From NCBI GenBank assembly GCA_947629905.1, contig CANRFM010000011.1, positions 1 to 64,000 of the forward strand: a DNA stretch of 64,000 nt, read 5' to 3'. The notes below the pieces were generated by a model, which was given only the letters and a program-made list of their open reading frames with translations, was not told the origin of the DNA and did not search any database. Each line of letters begins with the position of its first letter. The first letter of the stretch is position 1. Origin of the DNA: an uncultured Clostridia bacterium. Its GTDB lineage: Bacteria > Bacillota > Clostridia > Oscillospirales > Ruminococcaceae. Position numbers and translations under genes: made by a program. Below are positions 17,114-25,892 of the stretch, one piece after another.

Positions 17114-19894
17114 TCATTCATCCTTTGCCTTTTTTTTGAAGGGAAATCTCGCTTTCATCTTTCCAAGGAATGTGTTGCTATTTTCCTCTTCATACCCCTT
17201 TTCCAGCTCTTTCCGGAGTGTACGGAGGTCGGCATCTGCATCCGACTCACCAAACACCTGTGTCAGCCTCTGCCCAAGTCCGGCATCGTTGAGCGTATCT
17301 TCCAGATCATGGAATTTCAGCCCTTTTTTCAGCAGAATCCTGACTGTTTCGTCGCAGCGCAGCATTCCGGTCAGATGTATCACAGCAAGCAGCTCCGCTG
17401 TCAGCTGTGCTTTTTGTTTTTTCGGTGCTTCCTCTAAGAGTTTTTGAAGCCACTTGGCGGTAATGATATTTTGCGGGCTGGAAAGCTGCTTGGGGTTGGT
17501 AAATGCCACAAGATTCTGATAGGGCAGCACGGCAGTCCCCTCCCGCAGACAGCACTGATACAGGTAGTTCACGATCCGGGAAATGAATACATCTTGTGTC
17601 CTGTTGTCGAGCAGTTCAAACAGAACCGGCTGCCTGTTGCGCATCAAAAATGTCACATCAGACTGTGCTGCATTGAGATGGTTCATCAGGGACAAATTCT
17701 GAATGTCTCCTGCGGCTTCGCTCCCGTTGATACGATCTCCGGCAGCCCGCATCAGCTCTTTCAGTTCCTCCATGCGCTTGGAATCGAGATCATACCAGTT
17801 TTCCATGGAAAAGACAGACTCTTTATAAGCGATCGCCAGATCACCGAGCAATTTCGGCTCTGTCAAACCGCAAACTTTTGCAAAATTGTATACACGATAG
17901 ATATTGGACACCTTTTCCGGCGGTACATCCGGCAGTATGGCATCGAGCAGACAATCAAGCATTTCCTTGTAGTAAGCATCGCAGCCCTGTATACCGGATT
18001 TCAGGATACGGTTGAAAATACCTGTAATGGCATCGAAATCATACGTGTAGTGATCCTGCCGGATCTCCCGGAACAAAAGCTGCATTGCCGGATCCCGCAG
18101 TACTGTCAGTGAGGTGAGAAATTCGCTGTCAGCACTCTGTCCGGAACCTGCTATCACCCCGAATGTGTAGCGGACGATCTCCTCTTTCAGCTCCGGTGCA
18201 GCATCGGAATACAGTGCCTCCAGCAATGCTGCCTGACAGGCGGACGAACCGAACAATTCCACAAAATAGCCGAGCAGATTGCTGCGGTTGCGTTCATCAC
18301 GCAGTATGCTATACAGCAGAGAGCGGAACAATGCTGCCATTCCCGTGTCCGCCCGCAGCCCGGAAGCAGGTAAGCGGCTGCTCCTGATCTGCATGGCAGC
18401 GATCTTTGCCAGCTCCACAATGGCCCACTTCTTCTTTAACATTTCCCGGAGTTTCCGGATCTCCTCTTCCGGCATAAGAGCGCAGATCCGCTCCTCGTAG
18501 GATATGCCCAGACCGGAGCAAAAATCCTTGATCTGCGTACGCAGCGCTACATAATCCGTCTTTTCTCCCGTACACAGCAAATGTTTCAGGCAGCGGAGAA
18601 ATCTGTCACAGACAGCAGTGCGCTCCTGTTCCGGGCTGTTACGATACAAGCGACCTGCCAGACGGAGCATTTCTTCGCTGCCCTCTCCCAGTACGCCCTT
18701 ATCCACCGTCTGCGACATCAGTTTATCCAGAATGGAGCGCATATCTTTTCCGCCGCCATAGCGCCCGGCAAATGCCTCTGCCTCTGCCAGATAGGCAAGA
18801 TTGCCGGGTTCCGGGTACAGGCTGAGCAAGTAGAAGCTATACCCCCGTAGATAGTCATTGTCCAGCTTGCGGTACGTGGTCTTTTCCATGAGGAATTTCT
18901 GATAGTCCCGCAGCTGCTGTAAATCATTGTCAAAGGATGCCTCGATCAGTGCCTGAAACTGGTCACTGCGCATCCCGTTGTCCGCAAAGCTCTCTTTCTC
19001 AAAATCAAACAGTGCCGCATCGCTGCGTGCTGCTTCTGTGGGATAATCATAATTTGTCGCCCGGTCATCTGCCTCATCACCATTGACACTGGGCGTATAC
19101 ACGCCGCAGAACATCACCGGTTCATAAACCGGAGAAACCTGATCGGGACGGGATGCAAGGAACGAATACGTCGTAAAGGAAAACTGCTTTGCCAGCTCCT
19201 CCGGTAACAGCAAAGAAAGCGCAGCGATCCAGTAGATCATGTTCTCTTTCCTGTCACACACCATCAGCTGTCTGGTTTCCTGTGCCTCATCCCCATGATC
19301 CAGTACATACTGGAACATGGAGCAGAGCAGATCCAGTCTGTCTCCCTCATTGATGAAACGAATGACATCCTCCGTAGTGAACGGCAGCGCCTTTGTCATT
19401 CGGGCAGGCTGCGGCAAGAGCGGTGCAATTTCTGCCTGTTTGCAGAAATAATTGGTATCATACGGAACGAACAGCTCCGGGCAGCCATAGTAGGAGAAAG
19501 GATACCCGCTGATCTCACTGCTGTCTGCGGCAAGCAGATTCACAAGGATATTGCCCGGACGGGATTTGCCAATGTCCCGTCCCAGATTTCTTCCGTAGGA
19601 AAATACAGCTTTTTCCGCTCCCCCGATCTGTACGGGCTGATAACTGAAAGTTTCCGGATGGTGCTGCCGGATAGCAGCCTCCTCTTCCGTGTCACGCACA
19701 CTTTCCTCATCGGCAGTACTCCACCACAGTTCCTGATTACGGGGCGGGGCATAGGTCACGGAAACACGCTTCACATCCTGAGAAGCCTGACTGAGTGCTT
19801 CAAATCCCTTGGTAAAGGAATAGTAGCCGAAACCCGTTGTCCCCGTATCACGCCTTGCACGGACACAAGTATAAATCGACTGTTCAATTGGCAT
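17114..19894 (-). CDS. GAP1-like (GTPase-associated protein 1, type-2 N-terminal domain) large protein
   Basis: N-terminus IEQSIYTCVRARRDTGTTGFGYYSFTKGFEAL and LPEELAKQFSFTTYSF resemble GAP1-N2 proteins. Lies in a cluster with GTPases. ATG at 19894 with RBS AGAGGTG. Confidence 0.65.
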   Translation of the reverse strand: MPIEQSIYTCVRARRDTGTTGFGYYSFTKGFEALSQASQDVKRVSVTYAPPRNQELWWSTADEESVRDTEEEAAIRQHHPETFSYQPVQIGGAEKAVFSYGRNLGRDIGKSRPGNILVNLLAADSSEISGYPFSYYGCPELFVPYDTNYFCKQAEIAPLLPQPARMTKALPFTTEDVIRFINEGDRLDLLCSMFQYVLDHGDEAQETRQLMVCDRKENMIYWIAALSLLLPEELAKQFSFTTYSFLASRPDQVSPVYEPVMFCGVYTPSVNGDEADDRATNYDYPTEAARSDAALFDFEKESFADNGMRSDQFQALIEASFDNDLQQLRDYQKFLMEKTTYRKLDNDYLRGYSFYLLSLYPEPGNLAYLAEAEAFAGRYGGGKDMRSILDKLMSQTVDKGVLGEGSEEMLRLAGRLYRNSPEQERTAVCDRFLRCLKHLLCTGEKTDYVALRTQIKDFCSGLGISYEERICALMPEEEIRKLREMLKKKWAIVELAKIAAMQIRSSRLPASGLRADTGMAALFRSLLYSILRDERNRSNLLGYFVELFGSSACQAALLEALYSDAAPELKEEIVRYTFGVIAGSGQSADSEFLTSLTVLRDPAMQLLFREIRQDHYTYDFDAITGIFNRILKSGIQGCDAYYKEMLDCLLDAILPDVPPEKVSNIYRVYNFAKVCGLTEPKLLGDLAIAYKESVFSMENWYDLDSKRMEELKELMRAAGDRINGSEAAGDIQNLSLMNHLNAAQSDVTFLMRNRQPVLFELLDNRTQDVFISRIVNYLYQCCLREGTAVLPYQNLVAFTNPKQLSSPQNIITAKWLQKLLEEAPKKQKAQLTAELLAVIHLTGMLRCDETVRILLKKGLKFHDLEDTLNDAGLGQRLTQVFGESDADADLRTLRKELEKGYEEENSNTFLGKMKARFPFKKKAKDE

Positions 19895-19909
19895 AATTCG
19901 CACCTCTCT

Positions 19910-20734
19910 TTATTCGTTCTTGATGTGGATGCAGTTCAGAAACAGCAGTCCGGCTGCTGCTGAACCTATCGCCAGCCCCGCAGCAGAAAGATAGTCTCCC
20001 ATCTCCGGCATTCTGCCGGTCAGATCACTTAACCGGGACAGTACCCAGAATTTCTCAAAGGGAAAGGAAATATGCTGCACCACCCGCAGATACGTGAATC
20101 CGGACGGCAATGCCAGCACAACGGAAACAGCTGTCAGCATGGCAGCCGTGGTTTGCCGCAGCAGGACGGAAAGCGTTGTACAAAACACTGAAAAACTGAA
20201 CAGCATAAATACTTGTGTCAGCAGCACCGCTGCCAGTTCTCCCGGTGCAATTTCTGTTGACGGGATGCCCGCTGCCGTTGCCGAGACAAGAAAACCAGCC
20301 AGATAGGTCACTGCCAGCAAAAAGGTGAACAGCAGCATGACAAGCAGATAAGACAGATACACAGAACTGCGCCGGCAGCCCTTTGCCACTGCTGCAAAAA
20401 AACCGCCCTGCCGGAATTCCGCTGTGACCGTCCGGGAAATATAGACCGAAAGCAGTACGGTCAGACTGCTGCTGTTCAGAATGCGTGTCAGCAGCTGATT
20501 TGTGTACAGATGTTCCAGCTCGTCACGGGAGCGCATCTGCACCACCAGAAAATTATAATACTGCCCCTGCCGGAACGTTTCCAGCATATCGTCCGACACG
20601 CCTGAAAGCGTTCCGCTGATGTTTTGCAGAAAGATCACCACCGCAGCCGACAGGAGCAGCGCAGACCCGAATATTGCCGCTGCCGCTGCATTGCAGAACG
20701 TTTTCCGGCATTGCAAGGCAAGAAGCTTTCTCAT
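19910..20734 (-). CDS. ABC transporter permease (ABC-2 type)
   Basis: Multi-TM, overlaps the 3' end of the ABC ATPase gene. Confidence 0.75.
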   Translation of the reverse strand: MRKLLALQCRKTFCNAAAAAIFGSALLLSAAVVIFLQNISGTLSGVSDDMLETFRQGQYYNFLVVQMRSRDELEHLYTNQLLTRILNSSSLTVLLSVYISRTVTAEFRQGGFFAAVAKGCRRSSVYLSYLLVMLLFTFLLAVTYLAGFLVSATAAGIPSTEIAPGELAAVLLTQVFMLFSFSVFCTTLSVLLRQTTAAMLTAVSVVLALPSGFTYLRVVQHISFPFEKFWVLSRLSDLTGRMPEMGDYLSAAGLAIGSAAAGLLFLNCIHIKNE

Positions 20735-21621
20735 GCCGTCTGCTCCTTTCCGCACATATAATACCGCAGGATCTCCTCCGTGTCTGCCTCTGCCTTTTCA
20801 CAAAAGCGAAAGCCCTCCGACAGAACAGGCTGCGACTGAGAGATCACAGCGATCGTGTCCTCATAATAGGGTATCGCACACAATGCCGGATGCTCCTGTT
20901 CCAGCCGGTGTATGCCATCTGACAGCGCATCCACGGCATAGATATACCGGAAAAAACCCCGTTCTTTCAGCGAGCGCATCGTTCCCTCACTGCTCATCCG
21001 ACCTTCACAGATCACGCCAAAATCTGTTGCCAGCCGCACCAGTTCCGGGAGAATGTGACTTGTTACCAGAATCGTTACACCGCCCTTGTGCAGCGTGTGC
21101 AGCAATATCCGCAGATGTTCCATTCCCTGCGGGTCGATCGCATTGAAAGGCTCATCCAGTATCAGAAGCGACGGCGCACCGACAAGCGCACCTGCGATCA
21201 GGATACGCTTGTACATTCCGTCCGAGCAATCCCGCAGCCGCTTGTGCAAATAACCTGTACATTCCGTCATAGCGGCGACTCTTGTGATCTCCGTGGCAGG
21301 ATCAGCGCCGCAAAGCAGACACATCTGCCGCAGATGTTCCTTTCCCCGCAGAGACATATTCCGGCACAGCATCTGCATCACCGCACCAATTCTACGCCGC
21401 TGCGCAAGGAGTTCCTGACTGCCGAACAACCGGATCTCCCCCTGATACTGCGTTTCCAGTCCCAGCAGTACCTTCAGCAATGTGGTCTTACCTGCGCCGT
21501 TATTTCCCACCAGTGCATAGACTGCCCCTTTGCGCACGGACAGACTGATCCCTTTCAGGATAGGTTTGCTGCCAATGCTAAAGTTCAGATCCCGCACTCC
21601 GATCACTTGTTCTTCACTCAT
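20731..21621 (-). CDS. ABC transporter ATP-binding protein
   Basis: Walker A GNNGAGKTT, signature-like CSDGMYKRI, Walker B LLILDEP, H-loop TSHIL. Confidence 0.95.
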   Translation of the reverse strand: MSEEQVIGVRDLNFSIGSKPILKGISLSVRKGAVYALVGNNGAGKTTLLKVLLGLETQYQGEIRLFGSQELLAQRRRIGAVMQMLCRNMSLRGKEHLRQMCLLCGADPATEITRVAAMTECTGYLHKRLRDCSDGMYKRILIAGALVGAPSLLILDEPFNAIDPQGMEHLRILLHTLHKGGVTILVTSHILPELVRLATDFGVICEGRMSSEGTMRSLKERGFFRYIYAVDALSDGIHRLEQEHPALCAIPYYEDTIAVISQSQPVLSEGFRFCEKAEADTEEILRYYMCGKEQTA

Positions 21622-21650
21622 CACTAACCACGCAGACTTTCTGGAATCGC

Positions 21651-22817
21651 TCAGACAATGATATGCCGCTGATCCAGCAGCCAGAGGAACGGGTCCTCTA
21701 CCCGCTTGGAAACGATGATCGGCACTTTGCCATTGGCTTCCGGTGCTGCACCAATGGCAGAGACACCAAAGAATTTATATTTCGAGAAATTCTGCTGCAC
21801 TGTCAGGAGGAAGTTTTCGCATCCCCAGTGTGCCAGCAGACCTTCTATCTCTGCGCTGACATTATCGCAGTTGGCAGCATCAAAGCCATTCTTGAAATGC
21901 GGGCTGTCTCCGGTGCTCACAGTGCTTCCCTGACACAGCTCCGGAGAATGTTCGATCAGATCCCACTTGGAAAAAGCAATTGCCAACGGAATGTCAATAA
22001 TGGTTTTCTTTGCCATACGCTTCTGACTGCGAATGACGGATATCAGATTGTTCAAAATATCATCATAGCTCAGGATCGTTTCACCCTCACGCACGTCCGC
22101 CTTGGCGTTTTCCGTTTTCAGGGTGTTGCGTACCGTTTCGATCTGAAGCGGGTCAAGCAGCAGCAAGATCGCAGTAGAGTGCTGGATATATTTTGCGACA
22201 GCATCCATGATCGCCACATCATCAAAATTCTCTCCTGCGGCATCAAAGAAAGTGAATGTGCGGTCTGCGCCGTTCTTGTCCCGGAGGTCGCAGAGCAAAG
22301 GCGTATTGGCGCTCAGGAAATTGTCTTCATCCGTTGGCTGCTGCGTTTTTTCGAGCTTCATGCCCTTGTCAAAATTGGCTTTGAACTTGGACATATACAG
22401 CTTTTCATCGTTCTTTGTCGTATACTTGAACGAACACCCGAATGTATGGATATGGGTGCGAAGCTGCCGCAGCAGTGTGCCGACATAATAGCTCTTCCCT
22501 GCCCCGGGCGCACCCACGATAGAGATGATGATGTTTTCCTTTGTATCCGGCAATGCACTGTGACATTCCGGGCAGATCCGGATGTTCGTCACCTCATTGC
22601 ACTTGTCGCACTGCGCAAAGCCGTTCTTGACCTTGATACGCCCGCCGAGGATGTGCGGCTGCTGCAGCTTGACGGACTGGTGATACTTGAAAAATGCAGG
22701 ATCATCCTCCAGTTTATCCTGTTGTTTGCAAAAATAGGAATTGCATCGCCACTGTACTTTTCCTGCCGGAAAGCGCTGAAAGCAATAGGGGCAGATGATG
22801 GATTTATCAAAAAGCAT
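21651..22817 (-). CDS. Zinc-ribbon GTPase (double-GTPase/DO-GTPase2-like)
   Basis: N-terminal CPYC and CDKC...CPEC ribbons; P-loop GAPGAGKS, FDAAGE (G3), FSKWD (G4). Confidence 0.72.
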   Translation of the reverse strand: MLFDKSIICPYCFQRFPAGKVQWRCNSYFCKQQDKLEDDPAFFKYHQSVKLQQPHILGGRIKVKNGFAQCDKCNEVTNIRICPECHSALPDTKENIIISIVGAPGAGKSYYVGTLLRQLRTHIHTFGCSFKYTTKNDEKLYMSKFKANFDKGMKLEKTQQPTDEDNFLSANTPLLCDLRDKNGADRTFTFFDAAGENFDDVAIMDAVAKYIQHSTAILLLLDPLQIETVRNTLKTENAKADVREGETILSYDDILNNLISVIRSQKRMAKKTIIDIPLAIAFSKWDLIEHSPELCQGSTVSTGDSPHFKNGFDAANCDNVSAEIEGLLAHWGCENFLLTVQQNFSKYKFFGVSAIGAAPEANGKVPIIVSKRVEDPFLWLLDQRHIIV

Positions 22818-22830
22818 AAATGTTTCCTCC

Positions 22831-25800
22831 TCACAGTTCGGCAGTATGCCCCTCTGCGATCATCAGCTGATAGCATCCGCTCAGGCTCTTGTCTTTCAGG
22901 AACAGTTTCCCGAAGACCCGTTTTTTCTTTACCGTATTTGGCAGCGGGGGCAGTACAAATTCATATCGCTTGGCAGGGGCTGCTCCGGTAGGTTGGATCT
23001 CAAGCAGCTGCTGACCGTCTACCTCCGCTGCCGGTATAAAACCGTCCCGGTAGCAGAGTGTCATTTCCGGCAGTTCAGCCTTTTCCGTAAGTGTCAGGAT
23101 CAGTTTCTTTTTCGATAACAGTCCGCCCTTGGTAAAATAATAGCTGATACCGATCTGCTGTTCCGTTCCATACTTGGCACGGAACACCGTACTATAGCCA
23201 TTCCCGCCCCGCACAAATCCTGCGATCCAGCAAGCGCCGCTGCCTGACGGTACTACAATGCCACGGGAACGATAGTCACGCTCATTGACCGTGAACTTTG
23301 TACCGCCGGCATCACTGACCGTTGACGGGTATCTGTCATCCCGATAGGCGATCGTAAGGATATTGCATCCGGCAGGCCATTTTTCCAGCTCAAGGTGCAG
23401 ATTCATGCCGTCACTCTTGATGGCTTTTACCGCAAGCATTTCAAGATTTTCATAGTAGTCATCGTGTCCGATGACAGCCGTTTCACCACGCACAGAAACC
23501 ACGTAAATATAGCCCTTGCTGTTTTTCTCAGCCTTGAAGCGATACACCCGTGCGCTCTCTTTTGTGACCTTGATCGGCGTCAGTTTCAGTTCATCTGTCA
23601 GCTTCTGTACGGTCGTAATACCGTCATTCGGAATGATAATGCTGCGCTCACTCTGATAAAATGCGATCTCCTCATCCGCATCCGGCTCGGCTTTCAGCTC
23701 CATACGGCAGGTATCCTCGTCCTGTATCAGCGTGAAATCCATGGGCTTGCTGATCTTTATGGGTGATGCCGAAATCGAAAACGGCGGAGAAATACGCTTC
23801 TTTCCGCCTGTCTCCAGTGTCAGGAAGATCTGGTAGTAATACTTCACCCCGACCTGTAAACCCTCATCCGTAAAGCTGTTGGATGTTACATTTTGGACGG
23901 GCGTTCCCTTGCCATATTCTGTCATACCGGGTGTTTCCGAACGGAACACCTCTGCCTGCATTCCGTGAACATCCGTGTCCCATGTGACCCGGATGCTTTT
24001 TTCGTCCGGCAGCACATTGGCTGAACGGATCTCCGGAAAGAGCAGACACGGTTCCGGGGACGTACACAGGGCAGTCTTGCTGCTGCCACGAATTGCAAAC
24101 ACGGCATAGAAATAGGGCACACCAATGTCAGGAGAACGGTCGCAATAGGCTTTTTCACTGGTCTGTGCGAGCTTTCCGTCCTCTGTGCTGACCGGCTTGC
24201 TGTATGCCTTACGAAGGATAACATAGACAGCCGTTTCTTCGGGGTTGCTGCTCTTCCATTCAAGATTGACGCACCCGGCATTCTGCACGGCACTGCATAG
24301 CAGACTGCTGACAGGTTCCGGCTTGATCGAACCCAATTCCCGCACAGCATCCGCATGGTCGGCAACATATTCCGTGACCTTGATGAGCTTCTGGAGACGG
24401 GTGTTGGCATCCTTTGCCTGTGTGGCTTCCCGATACGTTTCATCCGCCTTTTTCAGTGCATCGCTGATCTCTGTCTGTAGCAGTTCATCCTGATAGCCGG
24501 GCGCTGTATTCCGGAGCTGCTGGTAGGTTTTCCGTGCTGCAAAATAGCGCTTCTCACGGATACTTGTCTCCAGCTCTGCCACGATCGTTCCGAATTTCTT
24601 TTTCTGGCTGTCCAGTTCCTGACGAATATCCTTGAGCAGCGGAAAGCCTGCCCAAGCCTTTTCGATTTCCTGTACCTGTGACTCGGCAAATCCGAATTGC
24701 AGACCGGCGATCAGCCGGGAAGCATCCTCACACTTCCGTGCAAGACGGGGGTACTGGTCAAAATTGAAGCCGCAGCAGCTGTTTTTCTCCGCAAAATTGA
24801 CAGGCTTATGACATTTCGGGCAAGTCAGCAGAAACGATCTCCGGCAGACAGGACAGGCATCCGGCACTTTTCCTTCCTTTTTTTCAAAGATGCTGTTACA
24901 GAACGGGCACATACTGTTGAGTGCCACCTTTTGCTGAATGGCGATCTTTTTTTCTTTACAGTAATTTTCCAGAATACTCTCCGCATCATCCCGGTTCTGC
25001 ACAAGCTCCACAATGCGGTTGATGTACACGCCTTTCTGCTCCAGATAGAGCATCTTAGTATCGCTGACATTGCCAATATCATTTTGCAGCTCATCCAAAA
25101 TGGACTTGATTTTTTTATAAAGAAGGTATTTATTATATTCCTGCTGATTCTGCTTGTCACCGGACACAGCAAAATGCACCCGGATGCAGGTGCAGACAGA
25201 CTGCACAGCAGATTTTTCAGCATTCTCTTTTCTGGCTTTCCATGCATCTTCAATAGCAGAGGCAGCAGCTACACAGGCGGCAGCTGCTGTGGTTTCAGAA
25301 AAAACAGTATGCGTATTCACCTGATACCGGTTGAGGAACTGGTAAAAATCTTCGCATCCAAGCTGTACTGCACTCTTGGACGGCGGATTGAAGCTTTTTT
25401 CCCCTTCCTCAGAACGATAGTCCTCCAGTTTCCGGTCAGAACGGGTACGCTTCTCCTCTGCATCCCGGACAGGGATACCCTTGCTCTGAATGATACTGCG
25501 GACAAGGCTTTCATCCACCTTGTATTTCTTGTTTACATCACCCACCCGGATCTTGACAGCATCCTTCATTTTGGCGATCTCATCATTTGTGAGATAGCCC
25601 TTTCCCCGGTTGGCATTGATCATGCTGGTAATTTTTTCTATGATCTTTGCCTTGGCATCCTGATACAGCTTTTCCCATTCTGCGGCATTAGAAATGGCTT
25701 CCCGCACGGGCTTTTCGTATTTTTCCTTCTTATTGCGTTCAGAGGTGCTGGCAGAGGCATTCCATTTTTTCAGTTTCTTTTCCAGCTCATCCATTGCCTC

Positions 25801-25860
25801 CTGACCGCTTACAAACCTGTCGATCGGCAATTCCAGTACAAGATAATAATTCTCGTTCAT
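22831..25860 (-). CDS. Zinc-ribbon and fibronectin type III repeat protein with possible degenerate J-like N-terminus
   Basis: MNENYYLVLELPIDRF opening; CPFC...CPVC...CPKC ribbons; several FN3-like modules (VNLEWKSSNPEETAVYVILRK..., SIRVTWDTDVHGMQAEVFRSE...VGVKYYYQIFLTLE). Confidence 0.65.
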   Translation of the reverse strand: MNENYYLVLELPIDRFVSGQEAMDELEKKLKKWNASASTSERNKKEKYEKPVREAISNAAEWEKLYQDAKAKIIEKITSMINANRGKGYLTNDEIAKMKDAVKIRVGDVNKKYKVDESLVRSIIQSKGIPVRDAEEKRTRSDRKLEDYRSEEGEKSFNPPSKSAVQLGCEDFYQFLNRYQVNTHTVFSETTAAAACVAAASAIEDAWKARKENAEKSAVQSVCTCIRVHFAVSGDKQNQQEYNKYLLYKKIKSILDELQNDIGNVSDTKMLYLEQKGVYINRIVELVQNRDDAESILENYCKEKKIAIQQKVALNSMCPFCNSIFEKKEGKVPDACPVCRRSFLLTCPKCHKPVNFAEKNSCCGFNFDQYPRLARKCEDASRLIAGLQFGFAESQVQEIEKAWAGFPLLKDIRQELDSQKKKFGTIVAELETSIREKRYFAARKTYQQLRNTAPGYQDELLQTEISDALKKADETYREATQAKDANTRLQKLIKVTEYVADHADAVRELGSIKPEPVSSLLCSAVQNAGCVNLEWKSSNPEETAVYVILRKAYSKPVSTEDGKLAQTSEKAYCDRSPDIGVPYFYAVFAIRGSSKTALCTSPEPCLLFPEIRSANVLPDEKSIRVTWDTDVHGMQAEVFRSETPGMTEYGKGTPVQNVTSNSFTDEGLQVGVKYYYQIFLTLETGGKKRISPPFSISASPIKISKPMDFTLIQDEDTCRMELKAEPDADEEIAFYQSERSIIIPNDGITTVQKLTDELKLTPIKVTKESARVYRFKAEKNSKGYIYVVSVRGETAVIGHDDYYENLEMLAVKAIKSDGMNLHLELEKWPAGCNILTIAYRDDRYPSTVSDAGGTKFTVNERDYRSRGIVVPSGSGACWIAGFVRGGNGYSTVFRAKYGTEQQIGISYYFTKGGLLSKKKLILTLTEKAELPEMTLCYRDGFIPAAEVDGQQLLEIQPTGAAPAKRYEFVLPPLPNTVKKKRVFGKLFLKDKSLSGCYQLMIAEGHTAEL

Positions 25861-25892
25861 CCATATCTCCCACTTTCCGGTTCAGATCGCTG

